Part shown: one piece after another, positions 46,244 to 59,941 of the stretch
Layout of the letters: each line of letters begins with the position of its first letter
Numbering within the stretch: position 1 is the stretch's first letter
Assembly: GCF_042453785.1 (NCBI RefSeq)
Contig: NC_091663.1
Location: forward strand, 22,528,501 to 22,592,500
DNA length: 64,000 bases
Reading direction: 5' to 3'
Source: Malus domestica
Taxonomy: Eukaryota > Streptophyta > Magnoliopsida > Rosales > Rosaceae
Position numbers and translations under genes: made by a program
The notes under the pieces: model-generated
The model's input: only the letters and a program-made list of their open reading frames with translations
Told to the model about the DNA's origin: nothing
The model's database searches: none

Positions 46244-49200
46244 ATGGCTCCCAGCAAGAATTCTACTGTAATCACCTCTACGTCTCTCAATTATGCTGTA
46301 ATTGATTAATTAGTCAATAATTTTTATTTTTTTTTTGGCATTTGAAGCTCCTTGTTGGATTTTTAATTTTAGTGCTGTTTTGGGTGCATGTTGCATTTCT
46401 AGCAGACTTTTTTATTTATAAATTTAATTTTTTCAATGTATGAGAGGAAATATATACACACACACCTACATATAATTCTGAATTTTGTGATTGCACTCAA
46501 TGGCTACTGTTGGACTGATTCTGCTGTGTATTGGTATTTTGGCTTAATAAGTAGTTTCTTTTTCTTAATTTTTCTCCTTTGCAAAAATTGAATCAAACAA
46601 TGTATCCGAATCTCAGTGCAATCCAGGGGTGCTTATATACTATATAGGTTAGCTGAAATCTGAAGAAACTTGATTTGAGTGTATTTTGTAATCAATGAGC
46701 AGATGAGGACATAAAATGAATGGATATGGAAATTCGATTGACCCTACCCCAAACGGCGCTAACAGTTCCTTTCTGTAGGAAGTCCCAAGTATAGCGATAA
46801 CATGATTCCTCAGCATTGATTTATGACTTTATGCCGAAATTGGGGCATATTCGCTGTGAAATGAATTTGTTGGAATTAAATTTTTTTCATTTTATAATAT
46901 TTATCAACTGATGCGCTCTTGTTCTTGTTCATCTATGTTTTATTGAACTCTACTTAACTCTGCATCATACAATCAACAACCGTGCTAGCTCTATCATGTT
47001 AACAAGATATCTCGGCTCAGATGAAGTTGTGCTTCTTATCTGATATGCTTCCTGTGGACAGGGCGAACCAAGTGTTTCATGCTCACAACCAGAGAACGGT
47101 TTTCTCAATTCGATTTCTCTTTTAAGTTCAGAGAAAGCAGTCCAGGAACTTCTCCAGCAATCTTCTGTTCAAAGCACAGATGACCACCTCATGGAGTTCG
47201 CAGACGCTATGAGAAGTATGGTCATTTTCTTTTCTCGAATGGTATACAGTAGTCAATGAAACGATTATCATTAATATAAATTGATTATATTGCATTCAAC
47301 TTTCTCTAGCTGTTGCAAAGGCCCTGAGACGGGCTGCTGAAGGAAAGGCTTCGGCACAAGCTGAGGCAGCTGAATGGAAGCGTAAATACGAACTGGAGAG
47401 GGCTCACAATCTACATTTGGAACATAAAGGTTTTTTTAATAATTGCTCAACATATTTTAATTGTCATGCAGCTTTTGTTCTTTCACATAGATATACATAT
47501 ATTTGATCATGCAATTTCTGCTCACGTAAAACACAGTTTTCTAATATTTGCTGATATTATTTTAGCACAATTAGAAGCCTTAAAACAGATACTTGGGTTC
47601 ATCTGAAAAAGTGCTTAGTTTCCTTCAGTTTCTGTCAAAGCCATTTCTTCATTAATTTGGATTTTAGCTTCTTGTAGGCCTTTTCATTGCTTTTGAACTT
47701 CTGTACTCGTATCAACCTCTGCATCTAGTGTAGCTTTTGTTTCATTAACTGAGATCAGAATCTGAAGTCCATAAAGAAATGACTTTTGGAATTGCTTTGT
47801 CGTTTGTAACTGCCAAACAGTCCGAAAGCTTTTTTTTCTTCAATTTTTTGATATCTCTTCATGTTGATACAAGATAACAAAACGGGTGATGCGCTGTGGA
47901 GAAACAAGATTACACTTAGTGGGTGAAAGTTTGAGAGAGAGGTCACAGAATAAATCTGCATGTTAATGGCAAGAGCGATGCAGATTTTATGTATCTTGGT
48001 CCGAGAATGAATTGATGCTTTTCACACTGTCAAAAATCATTGTAGTTCATATTGAAAAACTATCTGCTAGGTATACTCCACCCTAACCATTAATAGCACA
48101 ACTTTGCATTGTCCTACATTTAGGAGCAAAGTTTCAAAATTATTTGGCATTCCGGTTATCACTCTAACTTTATGTTGTTTAGATGAGATTTAATTTTTTT
48201 ATTTTGAATAAAAATGAGATGAATTTAAAACCTCTCGATTCTAAAGCATACAGGTTTGCGTTCTTGTGTCATTTTCTAGGATATGTTGTTAACTAGTGAG
48301 TAGTGACACATTGACTTGATATGGCCTTACTCTCATATATTGAAGAAAGTCTTTATCAAACACCAAAATTTTGCTTTGGTTCTTTATTTCATGTTTCTAA
48401 AGAATTGTCCTAGGACACAAATTAGACTGTTCAAAGAAAAGTACCAAAGATTCAATGCTAGTATTTCAAGCCCTTGGGGCTAGTTAAAATGGGATAGGAT
48501 TGGGATAGATCAAGGTTTTATCCACTCCAATTTAACGAAAACAAAGCACCAGAATCTAAAACCAACTCTTCTAAGAAAGACGCCTTTGTGAAAAAGGTTA
48601 CTGAAATATTTCTTAACAAAATATCATCAACGCAATGTGATGAGATAAAAGTATAGCACTTGTGTCTCTCTTATCCATTAGAATCAACAACCTGAACTTT
48701 CCTTCGAAAGTTCAAGGCCAAAGTTTCTTGTTGAAACAAACGACAAAAGGAGAAACGCTCCAAAACTAAAGTGTCTTTTTCACCCCTATGGCCCCTATCT
48801 TGTGGTGGCATGGAAGAAGACATCTTTAAATGTTAAAGGGGGTTTCATGATCTCAAAATATTGCAAATGAGTGTTGTAACCAATTTGTTGAGTGAACTGG
48901 TCTGGATAATTCGATGTTTGATGGTTTTCATTTTTCCCAAACCAAGTTGCTTCTATGTCCCTCACTTCATATACCATCAAGCCTGAATCCTTAAGCTATA
49001 AGGGCACCTTAGATGTACACATGTGTACATACGTGCAAACTATATATATATAGTTGATGTTATATATTTGGAAACAAAACAGCATTTTGATTACTTGTAA
49101 TTTAGTTCAATTAAATTCCTGCATATACATTCTACTTTTATAATTTCTCTAAACACAATTTATATGAATGGAATGTTGAAATAACGAGTTGTGTATGTGA

Positions 49201-52200
49201 GGGTGAATGATGCACCAGAAATGGTATTCGAAAGGAAAATGGTTAGCACCTGTTCAGATAGTAGAAACACTTGCATCTAAAGGCAAGCAAATGAGATTAT
49301 AAACCCTGTTTTGCCAGAAAAATACGCTAAAATATTTCTAAAGTGCCAAGGGTGCTCCACCACTGCATACACCTAATCCAATGGGGTCATATTAATTCAT
49401 TTCTTCTCCCATCGTTTTTCTCTGCCTTTTGTAAATAGGAAGCTTTTGTGAAGCTTTATGAAAAGATCTTGCCTTAGAGGGTCTTTTATATCATCATATA
49501 TTTTCATTTTGTCAATTTTCACAAACCTCTTGTCTTTTCTTCTCTATCCTTCTGGACTGGTTCTCCGTTTATTGTTTTTGCATATCCATTTACTAATTTA
49601 TCCTAGAAATACTTTCTACTTCTCTCTGAATGCTTCTTGTGGTTTGACAATCTTATAGCCCATAGTTTTGAGTTGACTTCTTCGTGATACCTCTGCAAAC
49701 GGTTAAAACTTAGATCAATTGCTTGGTGTTGCTGGTCTTTCTAATCATACTTGGACTCATTATCATCAGATTGTGGGTATTCCACTATCATCAGGCTACA
49801 ACTTTTATGAAAAGCTACAAAGTTCGTGGATTCCGAGTTCTCTATGTAATGCAATGGGAATGATAGGATTTATGCTTCCATGTGTTTTCTTCTTGGAAAT
49901 TTTCAAGCAACGGGGCAGGGAAGTTTCTGAAGGTACTTGCTTTGTCTTATACAAAATAAAGTCATTCTGGTGCTCCCACAAAAGAAACTGCACATTTCTA
50001 AGAAAAGGGAATTTCCCTTTCTAGCTTTTTTGGGGTCAATATAAAAAATTAAAATAAATAGAGATATATAAATACCTCTTTCCTTGAGAGACCAGGATAG
50101 GAGAACGTTGTTTAAGCTTTGAGGTCATTTTGTCTTGTACACCAATACAAATTGCTAACTGCGAACTGAGGGGTAGTTGTTATTTTGAGTTGATGATGCT
50201 ACAAGGATCAGGACCGGCTATGCACCAAAGTATAAGCAACTGTCCCAGAGTAATTTCTATTAAGCCTTTAGGGGTTGAAAAGACGATAATAAAGTTTTAC
50301 TTGCATAAGCTTTTCCAACAGTATATTAATGTGATTCATTTTTCCTTGTTACAGCATAATGTGTAAGAATGTTATAACACATTATTTTTTTTAACAGCCT
50401 TCAAAACTACTACGTTTTTTCTTATGTTAAAAGTTTTCCCTTCCATAATAGGAGAGTCAAAATTGTAAGAGGCTTGGAGTTAGTGATGTTGGCTTATATA
50501 TTGTGAATTCATTTGGGGTTTCGTTATGCTTAGACTCATGAGTTTTTTGGTTAAAATTATGTAGTTCTTGGTAATTGATTTATTGCATTTTCTCCAAGAT
50601 TACTAAGGTTTAGATGCCTAAGGTGGTGTTTGATGTGGAGGTTTTCCCTGATTACTGCGCTCGTTTCTCAATTGCACCACTGTTGCGGTTATCATTCTAC
50701 TTTTGTCCTTTTGTGCGTGGTACTTTGTGTTGTGAGCTCATTTGCATAATGCGATGTATACTTTGGTTCACCTTAAACTAGCATAGGTGATGTTGTCCTG
50801 AGTTTCTTTGTTTCACCTTATTCATACCTTAATAGAAGGGATTTTCTGGCTTATGTTACAGAGCAATCAAGTAAAGAGACTAACAGCATTGGAGAGAGGA
50901 CAGAGAACTTGGCCAGCCAATCAAATGAGCAATCTGAACAGTGTTGTGGGATGAATGGGATATGCTCCCATGAAGTTCTTCGGGATGATGAAAGCTGTTC
51001 CGATTCCAAGGTGTTCCCCAATAAATTTACCAGAAAGGTACCCTTTTTATTTGTGTCCTTACCCTCCTGTCCAGCTAAGCTCTGGCGTGCACTGTACACT
51101 GATTCATTGTAACTATTTAATTTCTAGTTAAAGTATCACTGCATTTGGATTTGGATGGAGTGAAAAGCTTTAGGTTGGAAAAAGATATTTCTGATCATCA
51201 TTCTGCTTTCAACGTGAAGTATTTAAACCATATGGAACCACAGTAACAGGAAAGTACAAGAAAAGGAAAGTAATAATCCTAGTTTTTACAGGAAATTAAA
51301 GTTAAACAAAAGCTTTCCCAAACTATTTAGTCAAGTATACCGCTCGACTGTCTACCATACCAACAGATAGTAACCCCATGACTTTATTTTTTATTTTTTA
51401 TCATTTATTACCATTTGATTATGAACACAACTTAGCGTATAGATAATGAGCCTTAACAATTCTTCCAACTTAGCGTATGGTTAAAAGTTAAGATTTACAC
51501 ATGTTCTTTAGCCTAATATCAAATTATTTTTTTTAGTAAGATGTTCTTGGTTATCATAAATTTTTTTGTACAGATATTGTATTTACCCACTGCATGCAAT
51601 TTTCTTTGGCTTTCATAATGCAGTGTTCATGTTAAACATGTTGAAACATTATGACTGCAACAAATTTCACTGGTTATATCATGACATCCATATTTCTTGA
51701 GACAGGCATCATTTAAACTTTCATGGTGGTGCAACGGCGATGATAGTGACCAGCACAAGCATGACATCGTCTCTTTTGAAAGGGGAAACATTACAACTGC
51801 AGAGCGTAGCAGTAAACAGGTATAACCTATTCTGTCTGTGTATGTTGCTTATTTTTTCCCACTGTTTTTGTGTCTTTTGAATTCAGTTTACTGGTGGCTC
51901 CCATCTATTGTCTATTTAAGATCTCGATTTCATTTCAGATTGCGTTGAAGTGGGAATCTCAGCCACAGACTGTGATTATATTGACGAAACCAAATTCAAT
52001 TTCTGTTCGAATTCTCTGTGCAGAGATGGTCAGGTGTGGATCTTAAGATTTCCTTAAAGTGTCATCTCTGATACCAGATTTTATTTCCTGCATTAGCTGC
52101 TTTTCATATTATTGTCGGCTTAAGCTCTGTGACCTCAAGATATTATAGGGTTCAAGAAATGACGACTTGTCGTTAAATCTTAAGTATGACAATGCTGCAA

Positions 52201-55200
52201 TATTTTCATTATTACAACTACAAAAAAATAAAAATAAAAATAAAAATGAACAGATATGCTTGACATTATGGTAAGGTTGGTTGGGTAAAAGAATATCTTA
52301 TATAAGAAGGATTGTCCCCGAAGAAACGTAGAGCAATAACAATTCATTACCAATGGCAAGAGATTTCTGCACTCCTTTTTGTTACCCTACCAATTGGATT
52401 GAATAAATCAAAGGAGAATCAAGGGCACAATTAAGAGGAGAGCAGGAGGTAAAAGGGGAGTGCTGATATCACTCGCCTTGCCAATGGTCTCTCATATGCT
52501 TATTTAAAATACAATCCGTTCATGCACTGAAAAAAAAAAAAAAAAGCCCTGACACAATTTCAAAGAAAAAAAAAAGTCATCCACATTCCTGTGAAGTCCC
52601 TCATGCCAAAGTTCAATTAAGGACGTTATAGATGATGCTTTATCTTTTGCATTCTTGCATGCATATGTAACTTTATACTTGAATGTCTGCACATGTTTTT
52701 CCTTTCCTCAGTCTTGAATTTAAATTTCCAGATGGTTGAGAGAGCAGAAAAAGTTAAATATTTACGTGGAACCACGAGTAAGAGCTGAACTTCTTACGGA
52801 GTCATCTATCTTCAACTTTGTCCATACATGGAAGGATGGTGAGAACTACAGAAGATTGTTTCTTTTCGATTATATATTGGAAGAGACTTCTCTCAAATTG
52901 AGACTTGTTTTCATGATGCTCTTTACAAAAGATTTTTTTACAGAATTTTTCGCTACTTGCATATTCTTGTATATGTATTTCTGTTGTTGTTTCTTTTTTC
53001 TAAATAAGAATTAAGTCTTAAAATTCTATTGATAGTAGAGGCGAGTAGAGAACAAGGAAAGTACCTGTAGACTATTCTAGGCTAGAAGAAGAACGTTAAA
53101 CAAAACAATTCAAATCATTAGGAAGATACGACAAGATCATGGATGAAAGGCATTAGCATTACACCACATATCTTCCGAAAATCTAATCCTTTCATTATCA
53201 CCCAACCAAACTGGCGTTTCATCAAGTATTTGGGAAATAGCCTTCTAGGGATGCTTGGAAGTCATTCTACCAGCATCTATAGGATCCCGATTGTTATTGT
53301 GCAATTAATATATGCTCCATAATTACATAACCCACAAAGATCTGTTGTTAATCCACATCGTGTTGATTTTTTCATGTTGGACAGAGTTATGTGTATGCAA
53401 CCGCACATGTGTCTGTTTGTTTTTCAGTTGAGTAATGATCTTACGAAATGTCCAGCCACAAATAAAGTGGAGTGCTATATGCATGCATACGTTCTTTCCC
53501 TTAATTCCCAGTTATGGTTGAAGTGATAACAAATTTGGCTTACATGTAATACTTTTGCATAACAATGATCTCAGGTGGTTGTTTGTAACTTGTAAATTAA
53601 TAAATTTTTATTTATATAATAAGTTGCTTGCTAATTGTGCTCGGGATTTGCTGTTTACTGTTTAGAGTTTCATTTTTTGCTTGACAGAGAGCGAAATAAT
53701 GCTGCTGCACACAAAAGTAGACCTTGTCATAACTCTTGGCGGGGATGGAACTGTCCTCTGGGTATGTGCATATATTTCTAAGCTTTAACTTGATTACTTC
53801 AGAATGTTACAGTGCATTAAACTATTTGGGTTGAGGGAATTTAAAGTGATCCTATACTGCTACTAGGACATGTGTTGTACCACCTTTTGGTTCGTTCTAG
53901 TGCTTGTGTGTTCATGTCAATAGCAAATATCTGAGTTCTGATTCATCTCTGTTGTCCCTTATTTCTAAGTGGTAACAATATACATGATGCAATCGTGCAA
54001 CAGAGGGGTTGGAATTAAACACGATCATATTACTTTTTTTGTTTATACAGTTCAGAAGAATTTATTGTCACAAGTATACATGAATTGCTATGCCATGGTT
54101 GAATATGTTAGACGTAATTAGAATGTTGTGTAAGATAGATCAATTGATTAACAGAAAGAGATACATGTGATTAATTACCATTCGTTACGGGCATTTCACC
54201 TGTTGAGAGTATGAATCCCACATTGGGGAAGGAGGGACCTATGTGCTTATAAATAGTTGGGCTACTCTCCATATTGCCTATTGGTTTTAGGGTGGAACCC
54301 CAACTTCCTTCATGGTATCAGAGCAGGTTGTCCTATGTGTGAAGGCTGTGAAGCCCAACAGCCACACGTGCTTCACGTCACTCAATTTGTGTTGTCACAT
54401 CGAGGAAAGAGGGACCTTACATGTGCTTTTAAGTAATTAGGTTGCTCCTTATACTGCCAATTGGTTTTGTGGTGGAACTATAACTTTCTTCATGGTATCA
54501 GAGCCTAGTTGTCCCATGTGTGAAACCTAACGGCCACACGTGCTCCACGTCACCTGATTTGTGTTGTCCATGTGTTAAGCTTGAAAATTCACCACACGTG
54601 AGGGTCGTGTTGAGAGTATGAATCCCACATCGGAGAAAGGAAGGACCTTGCATGTGCTTATAAGTAGTTGGGCTACTCTCCATATTGCCAATTGGTTTTA
54701 TTGGTGGAATCGCAACTTCCTTCATTCACATCATTATTAACAACACTGCATGTAAATAACCCCAAGAAGGACCAGGGATAAGGGAAAGAAACTGATAAAA
54801 ACAGACAGAAAATTGGAAACATCACCTATCTCGTCATGTGAGAGAGTATATCTTAAGCCTAACTCCTTGTCATTTTGTTTTAGCTGGATGATTTATTTTT
54901 GTTGGGCTCACCAATCCTTATTTAATATTTGTGAGACTAAGAAAAATGAAACCAGAAAGTTTTAATTCTTTTTAACATGAATTGCAACTCTAAATTTTTA
55001 CAACCGTCCATTTCAAGTGTGACTAGAAGTACTAGATGTTACTTTTCTGTGTTGCTACTTTTGATGTAGTCATGTTCTTGGAGTATCTTGTCCTGTTGAA
55101 AAAGGATCATTTGCAGTGTCTTATGGAGGGTTCTGGCTTAATGTATATTTATATAAAACTTTCACTTATTCATTGGACTTTATTTGGTCATTGCTCATAT

Positions 55201-57056
55201 TGTTGGACCACTGTAAAGTCATGGTGTTTTTCGTGCTGTTATTAGAGGAAGATAACATTTATTTCATTTCTTTGAGTATGCTACTTGTGCTGTAATCTCA
55301 AGAGTAAACTGATTCCTGGGTAATGAACTCTTGAAACTTTGAAACTAAATCGCAGTTCTGTAGTTGATGGTTTTTATTTAATTATATTTATTAATATTTT
55401 GTAGCACTTATATTGTTGGCGGTAACGACTATTTTCTTTGAATTTGCAGGCAGCATCTATGTTCAAAGGACCAGTTCCTCCTGTTGTGCCGTTTTCTTTA
55501 GGGTCACTGGGATTTATGACTCCTTTTCGTATCCTTTTGTCATCTCTTTTAGAAGAGTTCCTTTTTAAATAAAATTGAGTTTCTAAAGTTACTCTAAATG
55601 TTTACTTGTCCTTTATGGATCTTATTATGTTACTTTTTACTGTTCCTGTATCTCATTCAAAAGTGATCTTTAACATGCTTCAGACAGTGAGCGCTACCGA
55701 GACTATCTTGATTTAATTTTAAAAGGTCCCTTTAATATCACGTTGCGACACCGGTTGCAGTGCCACGTTATTAGAGAAGCAGCCAAAAATGAGTACGAAA
55801 CTGAAGGACCAATGCTTGTACTAAATGAGGTTACAATTGACCGTGGGATATCATCATACCTCACAAATTTGGAATGTTATTGTGACAATTCTTTTGTCAC
55901 AAGTGTCCAAGGAGATGGGCTAATATTATCAACGACGTCTGGCAGTACCGCGTATTCATTAGCAGCTGGAGGATCAATGGTCCACCCCCAGGTTTGTTTT
56001 CATACCGTGATCTATCAGTTCTTGTTTACAGCTATCAAAGATATTATATGGTAGTTATGAACTTTATAGCGCTGCCGTGAAGCCAAAGCAATATTTGTCA
56101 AATATTGGTTTTAATGTTATACTACTGCGTACATCAACCTCTTAGCACTCACTCTGCATATTGTGGGGAGAGTTTTCTTTAAAGATTAAGGATGAAAATA
56201 TGCCTTGCTCAGGAGAAATATATTAAAAATATTATAGATAACGTTCAGTTTATAGAAAAACAATCCTGGTTATATAGGCTACATTGTAATTTAAATCCTA
56301 TACGAGAATAATTACATACACACATCAACATCGCTTTCACTGTCCAAAATCATTTTTCCAACCATAGTAGTGATCTGTCCTATTTCTCCTTCATGAGTAA
56401 TCCATCTTCTTCCCTCAAGTTGGACACAATTTTTTCATTTATCCTCTCAACATGCCTTGAGATTAGGGAGTTATCCATTCCAATCCAATCCTACTTACCA
56501 AACGAGCCCAGAGTGTTTACCAAAACTGTTCCTAGGATATTCAAAACTAATCTTGTTAACAAAAAATAAAATGCTACTCACCAATGGTTATCTGATTGAT
56601 CTTATCATAAATAAGAAACAAGTAATAAACGACATTTAGAACTTTGATAGACAGATTTACAGTAAATCCTTTATGGCTATTATCTGTATCTGTTTGATGT
56701 CTTGCAACTATAACATTGTTCTTATGATTTGTTCTTCATAACTGCAGGTTCCTGGAATTCTTTTTACACCTATCTGTCCACATTCCTTATCGTTTCGGCC
56801 TCTGATATTACCTGAGCACGTGACTTTGCGAGTACAAGTACCTTTCAACAGCAGAAGCCATGCATGGGCGTCGTTTGATGGAAAGGACAGGAAACGGTTG
56901 GCTCCTGGTGATGCACTTGTGTGCAGCATGGCGCCTTGGCCTGTCCCTACTGCATGTCAAGTTGATTCCACCAGTGACTTCTTGAACAGCATCCATGACG
57001 GGCTTCACTGGAATCTGAGAAAGACTCAGTCTTTCGATGGCCCTCGGGAAGCATAG
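46244..57056 (+). CDS. NADK1: NAD kinase 1 (eleven exons)
   Basis: Phosphorylates NAD+ with ATP to make NADP+; the closest match I recognise is Arabidopsis NADK1, a cytosolic/nuclear enzyme. Exons: 46244-46267, 47062-47215, 47310-47429, 50862-51037, 51706-51819, 51939-52033, 52732-52838, 53688-53761, 55450-55528, 55684-55991, 56748-57056. All introns are GT-AG and every phase agrees, giving 1560 nt and 519 aa. Residues 1-150 are a variable plant N-terminus. The kinase domain follows: LGGDGT at 280-285 (catalytic Asp283), LNEVTIDRG near 361-369 and the [21 protein letters not shown] box at 391-411. The C-terminus ([15 protein letters not shown]) is family-typical. Start ATG 46244 gives an eight-codon first exon and is the least certain boundary. 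No defects were seen. Confidence 0.94.
47430..50861 (+). other. NADK1 intron 3 (3.4 kb)
   Basis: A large intron with no clear transposon boundaries. A minus-strand open stretch at 48795-48980 (61 codons, containing [18 protein letters not shown]) looks protein-like in composition, but I cannot assign it. Confidence 0.6.
54201..54724 (+). mobile_element. TRIM element with three LTR copies in NADK1 intron 8
   Basis: Terminal copies at 54201-54312 (112 bp) and 54608-54724 (117 bp) start TGTTGAGAGTATGAATCCCACAT and end CTTCCTTCA. The first is directly followed by TGGTATCAGAGC (54313-54324), the initiator-tRNA primer site. A shortened middle copy at about 54392-54494 is followed by a second TGGTATCAGAGC. 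TTCAC lies on both outer sides (54195-54199, with one extra C, and 54725-54729), a probable target duplication. There is no coding capacity, and the 524-bp total fits a TRIM. Confidence 0.85.
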
Positions 57057-57430
57057 TGCGCAGTTTTTCTTTTGTATATTATGTTTTCTAGTTTGCAGAT
57101 CCCGGTCGAATCTAAATCTAACTTGTGTTGTTAAAAAGGTAAGAAAGGGGAGGTGGGTGGGGGTAGAAGGTGAAGAGAAAATCTAAAAGTCGTGTAATTA
57201 TTTATTTTACATGTCTCCGGTTTCCCCCTCAACAAGGAGCATATACATTTTCTTGTCCAATAAGTAAAAGGCTTGAAGCAGAAAGCTTGCTAAATGGATG
57301 CCAAAAGATTAATGTTACTTTTTCCTTAGGAACCTGTAAACTGGATCTTGATCATTGCCACGAATATATACAAAAAATTTAGAAATTGTTCAGTCTACGA
57401 AATTCACTCTCTCTTGCATAACATGCGTTG
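57057..57430. other. NADK1 3' flank
   Basis: Probable 3' untranslated region and flank; no gene is seen. Confidence 0.5.
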
Positions 57431-57467
57431 TTTTTTTTTTTTTTTTTTTTTTTTTTTTGAGATAAGG
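57431..57467 (-). mobile_element. micro-retroposon: 28-base T tract with target duplication
   Basis: Twenty-eight T's plus GAGATAAGG are flanked by ATAACATGCGTTG (57418-57430) and ATAACATGCATTG (57468-57480), a 13-bp duplication with one mismatch. On the minus strand the insert is nine bases followed by poly(A), consistent with extreme 5' truncation during LINE-type retrotransposition. Confidence 0.55.
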
Positions 57468-57534
57468 ATAACATGCATTGTATTGCTTACATATATGCTT
57501 GTTTACAACGCTTCTGTGCACTTATGTTGATAAG

Positions 57535-57841
57535 TGTTATAAATAGGCAAAAGTTAGAGAAATAACCTTTGCTAAGAGCTAGATCGAAGCGGGTGTAATA
57601 TATCATACTGTTTTGTTTATCAACTATAACAGAATGATTGCAGGTAAAAGAGAAATAGGAGAATGCAGAAAATATTCTAACTTATCTTTCTTCTCTTATT
57701 GCTTTTTGTTTTCGTGTGTTTTGAACACTCGTGGTGCTCTATTTATAGAGCAACTACCTTGAAAACTTACGAAAACTTCACTATTTAGCATATGAATCTT
57801 TACTGTATACATGTGGGCAAACATACTCACTGTTTACAACA
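57535..57841 (-). repeat. copia-2 3' LTR (left edge approximate)
   Basis: The right boundary is firm: on the minus strand it starts TGTTGTAAACAGTGAG right after the purine tract AAGGGGGAG (57842-57850). It contains a TATA-like CTCTATAAATAGAGC. The left end is set at a TG (57535) but without a partner LTR this is a guess. Confidence 0.6.
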
Positions 57842-57872
57842 CTCCCCCTTGGATGCCCACATATCAACATCA

Positions 57873-58052
57873 GTTGCCTCGTTAAAACCTTGGTTGGAAA
57901 ACCCAGTAGGAAAAAACCATAGCGAAGGAAAAAGAGTACAACTTTACCCAGATTGTCGATATGGTGTTAAGCATGCTTATGTTGCCTTGTTAAAACCTGG
58001 ATAGGAAAAACCTAGTGGGAAAAATCCTAATCGAAGGAAAAAGAGTACAACA
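57873..58052. repeat. direct repeat in copia-2 3' non-coding region
   Basis: Two copies of a roughly 70-bp unit, GTTGCCT(C/T)GTTAAAACC to CGAAGGAAAAAGAGTACAAC, start near 57873 and 57981. Such repeats before the 3' LTR are common in this copia type; their function is unknown. Confidence 0.7.
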
Positions 58053-58150
58053 TGCATGTATCATGGATGCTCCCCCTGAATTGTATCTCCCCTTGATTCC
58101 GCATTCTTCAAATTTGTAAGCTGACGTAATCCGATTCCATGCACTAACTT

Positions 58151-58917
58151 CTAAAATGTGCACTTTGGTAGAGATTTGGTGAAAAAGTCTTCCAAATTTT
58201 CATTGGAACGGATTTGTCTGACTTCAATAACTTTAGCCTTCTGAAGCTCATGTGTACTGAAAAACCTTGGAGATATGTGTTTAGTTTTATCATCCTTGAT
58301 GAATCCTTCCTTCATCTGGGCAACACAGGCTGCATTATCTTCATGAATGACAGTTGGAGTGTTTGTTTTTGAAGGTAGACCACATGAATTCCGGATGTGA
58401 TGGATCGTTGATCTTAACCAAGAACATTCACAACTTTCTTCATGTAAAGCAATTATTTCTGAGTGATTGGAAGATGTAGCAACTAATGTTTGCTTCGTTG
58501 AGCACCATGAAATTGATGTATCTCCATTAATGAACACATATCCAGTTTGTGAACGGCTTTATACGGATCGGAGAGAAAACCAGTATCTACGTATCTAACA
58601 ATGATCTGGTCATTTGTGGACTTGTCTGAGTAGAAGAGACTCATGTCTGTTGTCCCACGAAGGTATCGTAAAACATCTTTGACTCCCTTCCAATGATGAA
58701 TTGTTGGAGCAGAGCTATACCTGGCTAACAAGTTTACTGAAAAAGCTATATCCGGTCTAGTACATTGTGCTAAATACAATAAATCACCTATTGCACTCAA
58801 ATATGGTACTTCTGGACCAAGGACCAATTCGTCATCTTCTTTTGGACGGAATGGATCTTTCTTAATGTTCAAAGAACGAACGACCATTGGGGTGCTAAGT
58901 GGATAAGCCTTGTCCAT
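58151..58917 (-). pseudogene. copia-2 RNase H
   Basis: AIGDLLYLAQCTRPDIAFSVNLLARY and YLRGTTDMSLFYSD, then after a frameshift ISWCSTKQTLVATSSNHSEII and NLEDFFTKSLPKCTF to the stop. Typical copia RNase H and C-terminus. Confidence 0.85.
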
Positions 58918-58989
58918 GCCAAATTGCTTAAGTATTTTTTCAATGTAAGCTTATTAATGGACCAAAATTCCATTAGCACAATGTTCAAT

Positions 58990-59669
58990 CTACATGCCGA
59001 GACAATATTTTGTTTTCCCAAGGTCTTTCATTTCAAATTTGCTTTTTAGACACTCAGCAGTTTTATTGAGCTCTTCAGGAGTTCTAACTAGGTTCATATC
59101 ATCAACATATACTGCCACTATAGCGAAACCAGTATTTGATTTCTTAATGAACACACAAGGGCATGACATTGTTGGCATATCCTTGTTTGATCAAATACTC
59201 ACTGAGACGATTATACCACATTCGCCTAGATGGTTTCAGCCCATATAATGGTCGCCTTAATTTGATTGAGAACATACCTCATGGTTTGTTAGTCATTTCA
59301 TGCAACTTAAGTCCTTCAAGGACTTTCATATATATGTCAGTATCTAATTCTCCATATAGATATGCAGTGATGACATCCATAAGTCGCATATCAAGTTTCT
59401 CTGAAACCACTAAACTTATTTAAGTAACAGAACGTAATTGCGTCAATTACAGGAGAGTATGTCTCTTCATAATCAATTACAGGTCTTTGTGAAAAACCTT
59501 GTGCAACGAGTCTTGCTTTATATCTTGCAATCTCGTTTTTCTCATTGAGTTTCCTTGTGAATACCCATTTGTAACCTACGGGGTTCACACCAGGCGGAGT
59601 TTGGACTACTGGTCCAAAACACTTCGCCTTTCCAAGGAATTTAATTATGCCTGGATTGCATTTTTCCAC
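58990..59669 (-). pseudogene. copia-2 reverse transcriptase
   Basis: [19 protein letters not shown] and [15 protein letters not shown] with YEETYSPV (59669-59391), then AIVAVYVDDMNLV with the catalytic YVDD (59178-58990). The middle part, 59180-59390, is out of frame. Confidence 0.85.
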
Positions 59670-59941
59670 TTACGCCAATCATGTCTCTATTTGCATTCAT
59701 CAACAAAGCAGGGCTCAATGTCATCGCTTAATATAATTTCAGTGGCTACTGCGAAAGCGAACATATCGTTGATGATTACTTCATTTCGATCCCACAATTC
59801 ATTAGTACATGCATAATTTATGGAGATTTCTTTGCTTTCATGTACTTCTGTCTCTTCAGGGACATGTGTCTCATCAAGGACATTTTTTTTTTCAGAAAAT
59901 TTAGAATCATGAATTGTGGATTTATTATTCGTTTTCTTTTC

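Noticed and set aside
54313-54324. TGGTATCAGAGC as part of a tRNA-Met gene
   Set aside because: Only the 12-base complement of the tRNA 3' end is present with no tRNA fold around it; it is a retroelement primer site, as at 22044, 38845 and 54495.
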